Notes: generated by a model from the letters alone, not told the origin. A DNA stretch of 64,000 bases from Marixanthotalea marina (GCA_018883545.1 JAHLEH010000006.1:62001-126000), one strand, 5' to 3'. Numbered from the stretch's first letter, positions 45,866-56,369 are shown. Translations and numbers: made by a program.

Positions 45866-47419
45866 ATGGTCAAGTTTAAATTAAAATCAACCCTTTTAGG
45901 AATTTTTCTAGCTTCTACACTTGCTGTTTTCTCTCAAAGTACAACAACAGTGTCCTTTAGCGCTAGCGATGATGCCCCGATTATAAACAAACATATTTAT
46001 GGACATTTTGCCGAACACTTAGGGCGCTGTATTTATGGTGGTTTTTATGTGGGAGACAATTCATCCATACCTAATACCGATGGTGTTAGAAACGACATTA
46101 TTGAAGCTTTAAAAAATCTTAACATCCCTAACCTACGTTGGCCAGGCGGTTGTTTTGCAGATACCTACCACTGGAAAGACGGTATAGGACCTAAAGACCA
46201 ACGTCCAACCATTGTAAATACTTGGTGGGGTGGTGTTACTGAAGATAACAGTTTTGGTACGCACGATTTCTTAAACATGTGTGAAGTATTAGGTACAGAA
46301 CCTTACCTGTCTGCCAATGTTGGTAGTGGCACTGTTCAAGAAATGGCCGATTGGGTACAATACACGAATTTCAGTGGCACAAGCCCAATGAGCGATTTAC
46401 GTAAGGAAAACGGAAGGGAAAAACCTTGGAATGTAAAATACTGGGGTATTGGTAACGAAGCATGGGGCTGTGGTGGTAACATGACCGCAGAATATTACGC
46501 CAATGAATACAGAAAATATGCAACCTTTATGTCCGATTGGGATAACACAGGTGGCGTTATACGGATAGCTTCAGGTGCCAGTGATGATGACTACCATTGG
46601 ACAGAAACCTTAATGAAAAACATTCCTGCTAAAATGTTGGGAGGTTTGGCTTTACACCATTATTCAGTTATTGATTGGGATAATAAAGGTAGTGCTACCA
46701 ACTTTGGTGAAGACCTATATTTCGGCACTATGAGCGAAGCTCTTAAAATGGAAGAATTGGTTACGAAACATTCAGCCATTATGGACAAATACGATCCTGA
46801 GAAAAAAATTGATTTGGTTGTTGACGAATGGGGCGGCTGGTACGATGTAGAGGAAGGCACAAACCCAGGGTTTTTATACCAACAAAACACCATGAGAGAT
46901 GCTGTGCTAGCTGGTGCAACATTAAACATTTTCAACAATCATGCAGATAGGGTTCGTATGGCTAACTTAGCACAAGCGGTAAATGTATTGCAAGCGGTAA
47001 TCCTTACCGATGATGCCAAAATGATTTTAACACCTACGTATCATGTAATGGAGATGTATAAAGTACACCAAGATGCGCAATTAATACCTGTTAATTTCAG
47101 TTCGCCTTTATACGTGTACAACAACAAAACATTACCTGCCATTTCTGTTTCTGCTTCAAAAGCTAAAAACGGAACGGTACATGTATCTATGGTTAATGTA
47201 GATGCCAAAAAGGAAAACAAATTAGAATTGAATTTAAATGAACTTGGAATTAAAAATGTAACGGCTAGAATCCTTACTTCAAAATCGTTACAGGATTTCA
47301 ATTCCTTCAACAACCCAAACAAAATCCAACCAAACCAATACAAAGACTTCGAAGTTAAAAACGGCAAGCTAAGTGTTACCCTTCCTCCTTTCTCTGTAGT
47401 GGTTTTTGAAGGGAAGTAA
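45866..47419 (+). CDS. Secreted GH51 alpha-L-arabinofuranosidase
   Basis: 517 residues with a signal peptide (about 1-24, ending VFSQS). GH51 fold: substrate site [35 protein letters not shown], acid/base Glu198 in [11 protein letters not shown] and nucleophile Glu321 in [11 protein letters not shown]-terminal beta domain from about 390. Releases L-arabinose from arabinan or arabinoxylan side chains, in the periplasm or outside. Stands alone between the AraR-type operator and the araB promoter. Confidence 0.95.
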   Translation: MVKFKLKSTLLGIFLASTLAVFSQSTTTVSFSASDDAPIINKHIYGHFAEHLGRCIYGGFYVGDNSSIPNTDGVRNDIIEALKNLNIPNLRWPGGCFADTYHWKDGIGPKDQRPTIVNTWWGGVTEDNSFGTHDFLNMCEVLGTEPYLSANVGSGTVQEMADWVQYTNFSGTSPMSDLRKENGREKPWNVKYWGIGNEAWGCGGNMTAEYYANEYRKYATFMSDWDNTGGVIRIASGASDDDYHWTETLMKNIPAKMLGGLALHHYSVIDWDNKGSATNFGEDLYFGTMSEALKMEELVTKHSAIMDKYDPEKKIDLVVDEWGGWYDVEEGTNPGFLYQQNTMRDAVLAGATLNIFNNHADRVRMANLAQAVNVLQAVILTDDAKMILTPTYHVMEMYKVHQDAQLIPVNFSSPLYVYNNKTLPAISVSASKAKNGTVHVSMVNVDAKKENKLELNLNELGIKNVTARILTSKSLQDFNSFNNPNKIQPNQYKDFEVKNGKLSVTLPPFSVVVFEGK

Positions 47420-47545
47420 TTTTTAAAAATCTCACAATCAATTATTTGTTTGATTGTGAATCAATACCATAAAATACATTAAAACTTGAAAATAAATACC
47501 ATTGTTTGATAGTTTTAATGTATTTTTATTTCATACAAAAATAAA

Positions 47546-47586
47546 TAAGTGTTATTATTACACTTACATAAAAAACATTACATTTG
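47546..47586 (+). promoter_or_regulatory. araBDA-galM promoter with AraR-type operator
   Basis: Operator core TAAGTGT-N7-ACACTTA at 47546-47566 covers the place of the -33 element. The -7 box TACATTTG at 47579-47586, identical to that of tkt, sits in a second small palindrome CATTACA-TT-TGTAATG (47576-47591). The araB ATG follows at 47611. Confidence 0.75.
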
Positions 47587-47610
47587 TAATGATATAAAAC
47601 TTTTTAGGTA

Positions 47611-49275
47611 ATGAATAACTATGTAATAGGATTAGACTACGGTTCAGACTCTGTTAGAGCCGTTCTAATTGATACTGCCAATGGCAAAGAATTGGCATCC
47701 AGTGTACATTGGTACCAACGATGGAAAAACAATTTGTACAATAATGCTTCCATTAATCAATTTCGCCAACATCCATTAGACCACATAGAAGGATTAGAAA
47801 AAACTATAACCGATGTTGTAAAAAACAGCGGTGTAAACCCTTCAGATATTAAAGCCATTTGTATCGACACCACAGGCTCCTCTCCTATTCCAGTCACTGA
47901 AAACGGAACACCGTTGGCTTTGGTGAAAGGTTTTGAGGAAAACCCCAATGCCATGATGGTACTTTGGAAGGACCATACAGCTATTCAAGAAGCCAATGAA
48001 ATCAACGAATTAGCTGAAAATTGGGGTGGCGAAAATTTCACCAAATATGAGGGCGGTATTTATTCCTCTGAATGGTTTTGGGCAAAAATATTACATGTTA
48101 TCCGTGAAGATGAAGCTGTTAAAAATGCGGCGTATACTTGGCTAGAGCATTGTGATTTGATGACCTATTTACTTATAGACAACAAAGATTTAAACGCATT
48201 TAAAAGAAGTCGTTGCGCTTCTGGTCACAAAGCAATGTGGCACGAGGATTGGGACGGATTACCTCCTGTAGAGTTTTTAAACAAATTAAACCCTTATTTA
48301 GGAGAATTAAGAGGAAGACTTTACGATGAAACCTATACCTCTGATGTTGTTGCCGGCAATTTAAACCAAGAATGGGCTGATAAATTAGGATTAACAACCA
48401 ATACCGTAATAGCTGTTGGTACTTTTGACGCTCATGCTGGAGCCGTTGGAGCCAAAATTGACGAGAACACATTAGTTAGAGTAATGGGTACTTCAACCTG
48501 CGATATTCTCGTTTCCCCAAAGGACAATATTGGCAGCAAAACAGTAAGAGGTATCTGCGGACAAGTTAATGGTTCGGTTATTCCAGGACTAGTTGGTTTA
48601 GAGGCTGGACAATCAGCTTTTGGAGATGTTTTGGCTTGGTTTAAAGATGTACTTTACTGGCCTATTGACAATTTGGTATTATCGTCCAATATTTTAAGTG
48701 CTGAACAAAAAATTGATTTAAAGGAAGAAATCGATGCGACGTTCATCAAAAAACTAAGCGAACAGGCTGCTGCCATTCCACTAACGGAAAGTATTCCAAC
48801 GGCATTGGATTGGATTAACGGACGCAGAACACCAGACGCCAATCAAGAATTAAAAGCTGCAATGTCTAACCTTTCGTTGGGAACAAAAGCGCCACATATT
48901 TTTAAAGCTTTAATTAATGCCATTTGTTTTGGCTCTAAAAAAATAGTGGATCGCTTTGAAGAAGAAGGCGTTAAAATAGATACCGTTATTGGTATTGGTG
49001 GTGTGGCAAGAAAATCACCTTTCATCATGCAAACTTTGGCCAATGTTTTGAACAAGCCTATTAAAGTAGCTGAATCAGATCAAGCACCTGCTTTGGGTGC
49101 TGCTATTTATGCTGCGGTTGCTGCTGGTATTTATCCAAATGTTATTGAAGCCAGTAAACACATGGGAAGTGATTTTGAAGCAGAATATTTACCTGAACCA
49201 GAAAATATTGAGGCCTACCAAGCTTTAATGGATTCGTATTCAGAATTAAGTGCATTTATTGAATCAATCAGTTAA
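47611..49275 (+). CDS. araB: L-ribulokinase
   Basis: 554-residue FGGY sugar kinase that phosphorylates L-ribulose at C5. N-terminal ATP motif IGLDYGSDSVRAVLID, then ICIDTTGSSPIPV, the ribulokinase block LWKDHTAIQEANEI and TWLEHCDLMTYLLID, GTFDAHAGAVGA and the C-terminal GIGGVARKSPFIMQTLANVLNKPI. First gene of a four-gene plus-strand operon, 6 bp before araD. Confidence 0.96.
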   Translation: MNNYVIGLDYGSDSVRAVLIDTANGKELASSVHWYQRWKNNLYNNASINQFRQHPLDHIEGLEKTITDVVKNSGVNPSDIKAICIDTTGSSPIPVTENGTPLALVKGFEENPNAMMVLWKDHTAIQEANEINELAENWGGENFTKYEGGIYSSEWFWAKILHVIREDEAVKNAAYTWLEHCDLMTYLLIDNKDLNAFKRSRCASGHKAMWHEDWDGLPPVEFLNKLNPYLGELRGRLYDETYTSDVVAGNLNQEWADKLGLTTNTVIAVGTFDAHAGAVGAKIDENTLVRVMGTSTCDILVSPKDNIGSKTVRGICGQVNGSVIPGLVGLEAGQSAFGDVLAWFKDVLYWPIDNLVLSSNILSAEQKIDLKEEIDATFIKKLSEQAAAIPLTESIPTALDWINGRRTPDANQELKAAMSNLSLGTKAPHIFKALINAICFGSKKIVDRFEEEGVKIDTVIGIGGVARKSPFIMQTLANVLNKPIKVAESDQAPALGAAIYAAVAAGIYPNVIEASKHMGSDFEAEYLPEPENIEAYQALMDSYSELSAFIESIS

Positions 49276-49281
49276 AAAATT

Positions 49282-49983
49282 ATGAGTTCTAAATACAAAG
49301 ATTTAAAACAAGAATGCTACGAAGCCAACATGCAGCTAAATGCTCTTGGTCTAGTTGTTTATACCTTCGGAAACGTAAGTGCTGTAGATAGAGCTAATGG
49401 CGTTTTCGCCATTAAGCCAAGTGGTGTACCCTACGAAGTTTTAAAACCAGAAGATATGGTGATTTTAGATTTCGACAATAACATTGTTGAAGGCACCATG
49501 CGACCATCTTCAGATACTAAAACACATTCTTTCCTCTATAAAAATTGGGAAGATATTGGTGGTGTAGCTCATACCCACGCTACATATTCCTGTGCTTGGG
49601 CGCAGTCGCAGTTGGACATCCCTATTTTTGGAACCACGCATGCCGACCATTTAACAGCCGATATTCCCTGTGCACCGCCAATGAGCGACGACCTTATTGA
49701 AGGTAACTACGAGCACAACACCGGTATTCAAATCATTGATTGTTTTAAAAACAAAGGGCTTTCGCATACCGAAGTGGAAATGATTCTTATCGGAAACCAT
49801 GGTCCGTTTGCTTGGGGAAAAAATGCAGCTAAAGCGGTTTATAACAGCAAAGTATTGGAAGTTGTTGCTGAAATGGCTTATTTAACCAGACAAATAAATC
49901 CTAATGCACCTCGATTAAAAGATTCACTCATCAAAAAACATTACGAACGTAAACATGGTAAAAATGCCTATTACGGTCAATAA
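49282..49983 (+). CDS. araD: L-ribulose-5-phosphate 4-epimerase
   Basis: 233-residue class II aldolase-fold enzyme converting L-ribulose-5-P to D-xylulose-5-P. Zinc ligands are in GVAHTHATYSCAWAQ and the downstream HGPFAWG; also FGNVSAVDR, KPSGVPYE and FGTTHADHLTADIPC typical of AraD. Lies 6 bp after araB and 28 bp before araA. Confidence 0.95.
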   Translation: MSSKYKDLKQECYEANMQLNALGLVVYTFGNVSAVDRANGVFAIKPSGVPYEVLKPEDMVILDFDNNIVEGTMRPSSDTKTHSFLYKNWEDIGGVAHTHATYSCAWAQSQLDIPIFGTTHADHLTADIPCAPPMSDDLIEGNYEHNTGIQIIDCFKNKGLSHTEVEMILIGNHGPFAWGKNAAKAVYNSKVLEVVAEMAYLTRQINPNAPRLKDSLIKKHYERKHGKNAYYGQ

Positions 49984-50011
49984 CAACTAATATAAAATAC
50001 AATTAATCAAA

Positions 50012-51520
50012 ATGATAGATATTTCTAAAAAAGAAATTTGGTTTGTAACCGGTAGCCAACACTTATATGGTGAAGAAACCTTAAAACAAGTAGCTGCTAA
50101 TTCTCAGGAAATTGTAAAAGGATTAAATGCATCCGCTCACATTCCTGTGAATATCGTTTTTAAACCAACCGTAAAAACACCAGACGAAATTACCAACGTT
50201 TGCCAAGAAGCCAATGCAGCCAAAAACTGTATTGGTATCATTACTTGGATGCACACCTTCTCCCCTGCTAAAATGTGGATTAATGGTTTGAGCATTTTGA
50301 ACAAACCAATCTGCCATTTACACACGCAATTCAATGCTGAAATCCCTTGGAGTTCTATTGATATGGACTTTATGAACCTAAACCAATCGGCACATGGTGA
50401 TAGGGAATTTGGTTTTATTATGTCTAGAATGCGTAAAAAACGTAAAGTGGTAGTTGGCCATTGGCAAACAGAGCGTGTTCAAAAGAAATTAGGTATTTGG
50501 TCACGTGTGGTATTAGGCTGGGATGATTTACAAAACCTTAAAGTAGCACGTTTTGGCGATAATATGCGCCAAGTGGCGGTTACTGAAGGCGATAAAGTAG
50601 AAGCACAAATCCGCTTTGGTATGGCTGTAAATGGCTACGATTCATCAGATATAACCAATAAAATCAAAGAAGTTAGTGATGCCGATTTAAATGACCTTTT
50701 GGCAGTTTACGAGAGCACTTATAATTTAACCCCTGCATTAAAGGAAGGTGGTGAAAAAAGACAATCTTTAATAGATTCTGCTAAAATCGAATTGGGATTA
50801 AGAGCCTTTTTAGAAGAAGGTGGCTTTAAAGCATTCACCGATACGTTTGAAAATTTAGGCGAATTAAAACAATTACCAGGTTTGGCCGTACAACGCCTTA
50901 TGGCCGATGGTTACGGATTTGCTGGTGAAGGCGATTGGAAAACAGCTGCCATGGTTAGGGCCGTAAAAGTAATGAACTATGGTTTGGAAGGCGGTACGTC
51001 TTTCATGGAAGATTATACCTATCATTTCACCCCAGAGAAATCGTATGTATTAGGTTCCCACATGTTGGAAATTTGTCCATCCATTGCTGATGCAAAACCA
51101 TCTTGTGAAGTGCATCCTTTAGGTATTGGTGGCAAAGAAGATCCTGTAAGATTGGTATTCAATTCTCCTGCAGGCGACGCTATTAATGTATCGTTGGTAG
51201 ATATGGGTAACCGTTTCAGGTTGATTGTTAATGAAGTGGAAGCAGTAAAACCTATGGCCGATTTACCAAAATTACCGGTAGCCAGAGTTTTATGGGATGC
51301 AAAACCAGATTTAGAAGTTGCTGCTACTGCATGGATTTTAGCTGGTGGGGCACACCACACGGTTTATAGTCAAGCCATTACAACCGAATATATCGAGGAT
51401 TTTGCCGATATTGCAGGTGTAGAATTACTTGTAATTGATAAAAATACTTCAATTAGGGAGTTTAAAGATAAAATCAATGCCAACGAAGCATACTACAATA
51501 TGTTTCAGCATCGTTTATAA
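50012..51520 (+). CDS. araA: L-arabinose isomerase
   Basis: 502 residues, Mn-dependent isomerase of L-arabinose to L-ribulose. Diagnostic: [19 protein letters not shown] at the start, [64 protein letters not shown], the Glu/His metal site in [12 protein letters not shown] and [10 protein letters not shown]. Third gene of the operon. No arabinose transporter follows. Confidence 0.97.
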   Translation: MIDISKKEIWFVTGSQHLYGEETLKQVAANSQEIVKGLNASAHIPVNIVFKPTVKTPDEITNVCQEANAAKNCIGIITWMHTFSPAKMWINGLSILNKPICHLHTQFNAEIPWSSIDMDFMNLNQSAHGDREFGFIMSRMRKKRKVVVGHWQTERVQKKLGIWSRVVLGWDDLQNLKVARFGDNMRQVAVTEGDKVEAQIRFGMAVNGYDSSDITNKIKEVSDADLNDLLAVYESTYNLTPALKEGGEKRQSLIDSAKIELGLRAFLEEGGFKAFTDTFENLGELKQLPGLAVQRLMADGYGFAGEGDWKTAAMVRAVKVMNYGLEGGTSFMEDYTYHFTPEKSYVLGSHMLEICPSIADAKPSCEVHPLGIGGKEDPVRLVFNSPAGDAINVSLVDMGNRFRLIVNEVEAVKPMADLPKLPVARVLWDAKPDLEVAATAWILAGGAHHTVYSQAITTEYIEDFADIAGVELLVIDKNTSIREFKDKINANEAYYNMFQHRL

Positions 51521-51544
51521 TTGTTTAACCAAAAAAACCACTAA

Positions 51545-52729
51545 ATGAGAACATTAAAGCGTAGTTTTTGCTTATTGACCCTTCTCAGCTTTATTTTACT
51601 GCATATTCAATGTAAAAATGAAAAAAAAGCTGACACTAACACAACACCTGTAGAAATGAAAAATTTAGTTACTATATCAAAAGAGTCTTTTGGAACTACT
51701 AATGACAGTATTCCTGTAGATAAATACATTCTTAAAAATGAAAAAGGAATGGAAATAAGTATCATAACCTATGGGGGTATTATAACAAATTGGACTGCTC
51801 CAGATAAAAATGGCAATTACAACGACATTGTTTTGGGTTTTGATAGCATAGAAAAATACCAAATGCCAGGGGTTCCTTTTTTTGGTGCTTTAATTGGTAG
51901 ATACGGAAACCGAATTGCCAAAGCCAAATTCTCTTTAGATGGTACTGAATATACTTTAGCGGCAAACGATGGCCAAAACCATTTGCATGGTGGTACCAAA
52001 GGCTTTGATAAAGTAGTTTGGAATGCTACTGAGCAAACCACAGATAGTACCGCTTCGTTGGTGTTAACTTATTTAAGTAAGGACATGGAAGAAGGCTATC
52101 CAGGTAATTTAGAAACCAAAGTAACCTATACACTGGATAACAACAATGAACTTACTGTACTATATGAAGCTACAACCGATAAGAAAACCGTGGTTAACTT
52201 AACCCAGCATACGTACTTCAATTTAAGTGGTGATTTTTCTAAAAATATTTTAGATACTGAAATGACCATCAATGCAGATGCTTATTTACCAGTAGATGCG
52301 ACTTTAATTCCAACAGGCGAATTAAGACCAGTAGCAGGAACACCTTTCGATTTCACAGAACCTAAAGCTTTAGGCAAAGAGATTGGAGCAGAAAATGAGC
52401 AATTAAAAAGAGGCGGTGGTTACGACCATTGTTGGGTATTGAACAACCAAAATGAAGGTATTAGGTTAGCTGCTACTGCTCATGATCCTCAGACTGGAAG
52501 AGTATTGGAAGTGTATTCAGATGAACCTGGTATTCAATTATACACTGGTAACTTCTTGGATGGCACACTACCTAGTAAACAGGGTGGCACATATGGACAC
52601 CGTACAGGTTTCTGTTTAGAAACACAACACTATCCAGATTCTCCAAATCAGCCAGAGTTTCCATCGACTGTATTGAACCCAGGAGAGACTTACAAAACAA
52701 CAACGTCTTTTAAGTTTTCAACAAAATAA
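51545..52729 (+). CDS. galM: Aldose 1-epimerase lipoprotein
   Basis: 394 residues. The N-terminus LLSFILLHIQCKNEKK has a lipobox-like Cys (about 23), so it is probably a membrane-attached periplasmic mutarotase. Catalytic blocks: GRYGNRIAKAKFSLDG, NDGQNHLHGGTKGFDKVVW (His), HTYFNLSG (His), GGGYDHCWVL, and GFCLETQHYPDSPNQPEFPS (catalytic Glu). Interconverts alpha and beta anomers, probably arabinose for uptake or isomerisation. Last gene of the ara operon, before a terminator. Confidence 0.93.
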   Translation: MRTLKRSFCLLTLLSFILLHIQCKNEKKADTNTTPVEMKNLVTISKESFGTTNDSIPVDKYILKNEKGMEISIITYGGIITNWTAPDKNGNYNDIVLGFDSIEKYQMPGVPFFGALIGRYGNRIAKAKFSLDGTEYTLAANDGQNHLHGGTKGFDKVVWNATEQTTDSTASLVLTYLSKDMEEGYPGNLETKVTYTLDNNNELTVLYEATTDKKTVVNLTQHTYFNLSGDFSKNILDTEMTINADAYLPVDATLIPTGELRPVAGTPFDFTEPKALGKEIGAENEQLKRGGGYDHCWVLNNQNEGIRLAATAHDPQTGRVLEVYSDEPGIQLYTGNFLDGTLPSKQGGTYGHRTGFCLETQHYPDSPNQPEFPSTVLNPGETYKTTTSFKFSTK

Positions 52730-52749
52730 GACACTGTTTTTAATCTTGA

Positions 52750-52778
52750 AAAAGCCCACATTGATTGTGGGCTTTTTT
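52750..52778 (+). terminator. Terminator of the araBDA-galM operon
   Basis: AAAAGCCCACA (52750-52760), loop TTGAT, TGTGGGCTTTT (52766-52776) and further T. Confidence 0.88.
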
Positions 52779-52800
52779 TGCACCATAATATTTTTATTTT

Positions 52801-52844
52801 AAATAAGATATTTTTGTCCTATTTAAAAATTAGTTTTAAATTTG
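52801..52844 (+). promoter_or_regulatory. Promoter and NsrR-like operator of the Rrf2 gene
   Basis: AAATA AGATA-N4-TGTCC TATTT (52801-52824) is a near palindrome. It overlaps a -33 TTTG (52813-52816), and exactly 20 bases later comes the -7 box TAAATTTG (52837-52844). The same 24-bp pattern precedes norB and nirK, suggesting autoregulation. Confidence 0.75.
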
Positions 52845-52865
52845 TAAAATCAAACCAAGTAAAAT

Positions 52866-53300
52866 ATGTTTTCAAAAGCTTGTGAATATGGTATAAGGGC
52901 TTCAATATTTATTGCCTTAAATTCCTTTGAAGGCAAACGCGTTAACCCAAAAGAGATTGCATCAGAAATAGATTCGCCAGTAGCTTTTACTGCAAAAATT
53001 TTACAAGCTCTAGTAAAACACAAGGTGATTAACTCTGTAAAAGGTGCCCATGGTGGTTTTGAAATTGAGAAAAACAAAATAAACTCCATCAAACTTTCTG
53101 ATATAGTAGATGCTATTGACGGCAATACCATTTATGAAGGGTGTGGTCTTGGTCTCAAAGCTTGCGACGAGGCACGTCCCTGCCCTATGCACGATAAATT
53201 TAAAACCGTTAGGGACGAACTTAAAACAATGCTAGAGTCTACAAATTTAGAAACCTTGGCTTTGGATATGAAAGGCGGAGACACCTTCTTAAAACGATAA
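52866..53300 (+). CDS. nsrR: NsrR-like Rrf2-family iron-sulfur regulator
   Basis: 144 residues. Winged helix (1-65, ACEYGIRASIFIALNSFEGKRVNPKEIASEI) with the Rrf2 KGAHGGFEI wing, then the cluster-binding loop with C93, C100 and C106 (spacing C-x6-C-x5-C), close to characterised NO-sensing NsrR proteins. Directly upstream of norB, with matching palindromes before itself, norB and nirK, which supports an NO-sensing repressor. IscR-like function is the alternative, but no isc/suf genes are near. The symbol is therefore provisional. Confidence 0.75.
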   Translation: MFSKACEYGIRASIFIALNSFEGKRVNPKEIASEIDSPVAFTAKILQALVKHKVINSVKGAHGGFEIEKNKINSIKLSDIVDAIDGNTIYEGCGLGLKACDEARPCPMHDKFKTVRDELKTMLESTNLETLALDMKGGDTFLKR

Positions 53301-53314
53301 AAAATTTTATATAT

Positions 53315-53338
53315 AAATAGGATAAATTTATCCTATTT
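53315..53338 (+). promoter_or_regulatory. NsrR-like operator upstream of norB
   Basis: A perfect 24-bp palindrome: AAATA GGATA-AATT-TATCC TATTT, 26 bases before the norB ATG and 15 bases after the regulator's stop codon. Confidence 0.8.
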
Positions 53339-53363
53339 AAAATTAACTAAAACTCTAATCAAC

Positions 53364-55610
53364 ATGAAAAAAGAAAAAAAACTCTGGATATTATTTATTG
53401 CAGTTATTATTGGCTCGTTTAGCGTATTGGGGTATTATGGCTTTGAAATCTATCAGCAATCTCCGCCAATTCCAAAGGCAATTATCTCAACCAATGGCGA
53501 GGTTATTTTCAACGAATTGGATATTAAAGATGGCCAAAACATATGGCAAAGCATAGGTGGACAGGAAGTGGGCTCTATCTGGGGGCATGGTGCCTATGTT
53601 GCACCTGATTGGACCGCAGATTGGCTCCATAGGGAAGCAGTTTTTATACTTAATATATATGCCAACGAGGATTTTGGGAAAAATTATGAGGCTATTTCAG
53701 AAGAACAAAAGGCCGCCCTTAAAATAAGGCTACAAAATGAACTGCGAAAAAACACATATAGCGAAACTTCCAACACCATAACAATTAGCGAAAACCGCAT
53801 AGAAGCCATAAAGCATTTAAGTAATTATTACAGAGGACTGTTTACCAACGACCCTGCATTCGATAAACTTCGTGCAGACTATGCCATTCCTAAAAATACA
53901 ATTAAGGATGTAGACAAAATGCATAAAATGAATGCCTTTTTCTTTTGGGCTACTTGGGCTACCGTAACGGAACGCCCTAACAGCAAGGTAAGCTACACCC
54001 ACAACTGGCCAGCTGATGATTTGGTTGGCAACGCACCTACTATGGATTTAATGGTGTGGTCTGGCGTAAGCATAATTCTTCTTATTTTATGTATTGGTAT
54101 ACTTGTATTTTACCATGTAAAATCCGGGGAAGATGAAAACCTTCCGCCTCCTGCTGAAGATCCTTTATTAAAACAAGGAATGACACCAAGCATGCGTTTG
54201 GTTAAAAAATACTTTTGGGTTGTTACCTTACTTATGGTGGTTCAAATGCTTCTAGGTATTGTAACAGCACATTATGGTGTTGAAGGCGACGGCTTCTATG
54301 GTTTTGCCCTAGACCAAATATTACCTTATTCGGTTACTAGAACTTGGCATACACAATTAGCCATATTCTGGATTGCAACCGCCTGGTTGGCTACAGGTCT
54401 ATATATTGCGCCCGCTGTTTCTGGCAAAGATCCAAAATTCCAAAAATTTGGAGTAAACTTCCTATTCGTAGCACTGTTAATTATTGTAGTAGGCTCTATG
54501 GCTGGTCAATGGTTTGGCGTAATGCAAAAACTAAATTTGGTTAATAACTTTTGGTTTGGCCATCAAGGTTACGAATATGTAGACTTGGGTAGGTTCTGGC
54601 AAATTTTTCTTTTAGTTGGCCTATTTTTATGGCTAGCCTTAATGGTAAGACCACTGCTTCCTGTATTAAAACGGAAAACGGAAGAAAAGAACCTTATTAT
54701 CATGTTTTTAATTTCCTGTACCGCCATTGCACTGTTCTATGCATCTGGATTAATGTGGGGAAGGCACACCAACCTGGCTATTGCGGAATATTGGAGATGG
54801 TGGGTTGTCCACCTTTGGGTAGAGGGCTTCTTTGAAGTTTTTGCCACCGTTGTTATTGCCTTTCTTTTTGTTAGACTAGGACTCTTAAAGTCTAAAACCG
54901 CTACTTTAAATGTATTGTTGGCTACCATCATTTTTATGTCTGGTGGTATTTTAGGTACCTTCCATCACTTATACTTTTCCGGAACACCAAAAGCCGTTAT
55001 GGCCTTAGGTGCCACATTTAGTGCGTTAGAAGTTGTTCCATTAACTTTAATTGGCTACGAAGCTTACCATAACTACAAACTATCTAAAGCCACTAAATGG
55101 TTGGAAGATTACAAATGGCCCATATACTTTATGATAGCTGTTGCTTTTTGGAACTTTCTAGGTGCCGGTATTTTTGGTTTTATTATTAACCCACCTATTG
55201 CACTCTACTATGTACAGGGCCTAAACACTACTCCCTTACACGGTCACACAGCACTGTTTGGCGTATATGGTATGCTGGGCATTGGGCTTATGTTATTCGT
55301 ACTTAGGAGTCTATACCGAAATGTCCTTTGGAACAACAAACTCCTAAAAATAACCTTTTGGTCCTTAAACTTAGGCTTGTTAGGGATGGCTTTATTAAGC
55401 TTACTACCCATGGGCGTATGGCAAGCTGTAGAGAGCATTGAACATGGCATGTGGTACGCCCGCTCATCTGAACTCATGCAAGACCCTGCCATGATTACCT
55501 TAAAATGGCTAAGAACCATAGGCGATGTCATATTCGCCATTGGTATCGTTACAACATGTTGGTTTGTATTCGATTTAACCCTTAAAAACAAAATAACAAA
55601 GAACAATTAA
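53364..55610 (+). CDS. norB: Quinol-dependent nitric oxide reductase
   Basis: 748-residue single-subunit qNor (NorZ type). One N-terminal helix and a cytochrome-c-like extracytoplasmic domain without heme-binding CxxCH (about 35-220) replace NorC. Then about 13 helices with heme-copper-oxidase histidines: RTWHTQLAIFW, WWVVHLWVEGFFEVF, LGTFHHLYFSGTP (iron-B ligands) and HGHTALFGVYG (heme ligands). Reduces two NO to N2O with electrons from menaquinol. Preceded by the palindromic operator and followed 10 bp later by ric. Confidence 0.95.
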   Translation: MKKEKKLWILFIAVIIGSFSVLGYYGFEIYQQSPPIPKAIISTNGEVIFNELDIKDGQNIWQSIGGQEVGSIWGHGAYVAPDWTADWLHREAVFILNIYANEDFGKNYEAISEEQKAALKIRLQNELRKNTYSETSNTITISENRIEAIKHLSNYYRGLFTNDPAFDKLRADYAIPKNTIKDVDKMHKMNAFFFWATWATVTERPNSKVSYTHNWPADDLVGNAPTMDLMVWSGVSIILLILCIGILVFYHVKSGEDENLPPPAEDPLLKQGMTPSMRLVKKYFWVVTLLMVVQMLLGIVTAHYGVEGDGFYGFALDQILPYSVTRTWHTQLAIFWIATAWLATGLYIAPAVSGKDPKFQKFGVNFLFVALLIIVVGSMAGQWFGVMQKLNLVNNFWFGHQGYEYVDLGRFWQIFLLVGLFLWLALMVRPLLPVLKRKTEEKNLIIMFLISCTAIALFYASGLMWGRHTNLAIAEYWRWWVVHLWVEGFFEVFATVVIAFLFVRLGLLKSKTATLNVLLATIIFMSGGILGTFHHLYFSGTPKAVMALGATFSALEVVPLTLIGYEAYHNYKLSKATKWLEDYKWPIYFMIAVAFWNFLGAGIFGFIINPPIALYYVQGLNTTPLHGHTALFGVYGMLGIGLMLFVLRSLYRNVLWNNKLLKITFWSLNLGLLGMALLSLLPMGVWQAVESIEHGMWYARSSELMQDPAMITLKWLRTIGDVIFAIGIVTTCWFVFDLTLKNKITKNN

Positions 55611-55620
55611 AATAGATATT

Positions 55621-56343
55621 ATGAACACAATAACACAAAAACAAGTTGGCGCCTTTGTTGCCGAAGATTATAGAACTGCTGCCGTTTTCACAAAATATGG
55701 TATTGACTTTTGCTGTAGAGGCAATAGAAGCTTAGAAGAAGTATGTGAAAAAAATGGCATTGAAACCAACGAATTGGTAAGTAGCCTTGAGAGTATTACA
55801 AAGTCACAAACCAATCAATCCATAGATTATAAATCTTGGCCACTCGATTTGCTTGTAGATTACATTGAAAAAAAACACCATCGTTATGTTGAGGAGAAAA
55901 TTCCAATTATCAAACAATTCTTAAACAAGTTATGCAAAGTGCACGGTGAAAGGCAACCAGAACTATTTGAAATAAATAACTTGTTCACATCTTCAGCGGG
56001 AGAATTGGCTCAGCATATGAAAAAAGAAGAACTCGTTTTATTTCCTTTTGTTAAAAAATTGGTGAAAGCCGAGTTATCGCAAACTGCAATAGAATCACCT
56101 GGTTTTGGCACTGTAAAGAATCCAATAGCAATGATGATGCAAGAGCACGATAATGAAGGGGAACGTTTTAGAAAAATAGCAAATCTGTCTAGTAATTACA
56201 CGCCTCCAGCTGATGCTTGCAATACGTATAAAGTGACATTTGCTATGCTAAAGGAATTTGAGGAGGATTTGCATTTGCACATTCACTTGGAAAACAATAT
56301 TCTATTTCCCGCTGCTGAAAAACTTGAGAAAAAATTCTGTTAA
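55621..56343 (+). CDS. ric: Iron-sulfur cluster repair di-iron protein Ric/ScdA
   Basis: 240 residues: ScdA N-terminal domain (1-60) with the vicinal pair C31-C32 in GIDFCCRGNRS, then a hemerythrin-like domain (about 75-240) with metal ligands in KKHHRYVEEK, ELAQHMKKEELVLFPF, MQEHDNEGERF and HLHIHLENNILFP. Repairs Fe-S clusters damaged by NO or peroxide, or donates iron. Co-transcribed with norB (10-bp gap); ends at a long-loop terminator. Confidence 0.95.
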   Translation: MNTITQKQVGAFVAEDYRTAAVFTKYGIDFCCRGNRSLEEVCEKNGIETNELVSSLESITKSQTNQSIDYKSWPLDLLVDYIEKKHHRYVEEKIPIIKQFLNKLCKVHGERQPELFEINNLFTSSAGELAQHMKKEELVLFPFVKKLVKAELSQTAIESPGFGTVKNPIAMMMQEHDNEGERFRKIANLSSNYTPPADACNTYKVTFAMLKEFEEDLHLHIHLENNILFPAAEKLEKKFC

Positions 56344-56369
56344 ACAAATTCATTAATGTGTTGCTTTTT

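Noticed and set aside
48200..48472. 90-codon minus-strand frame inside araB
   Set aside because: Shadow of the araB reading frame; araB motifs run straight through it.
53364..54030. Missing norC gene
   Set aside because: The N-terminal extension of the NO reductase identifies the single-subunit quinol type, which needs no NorC.
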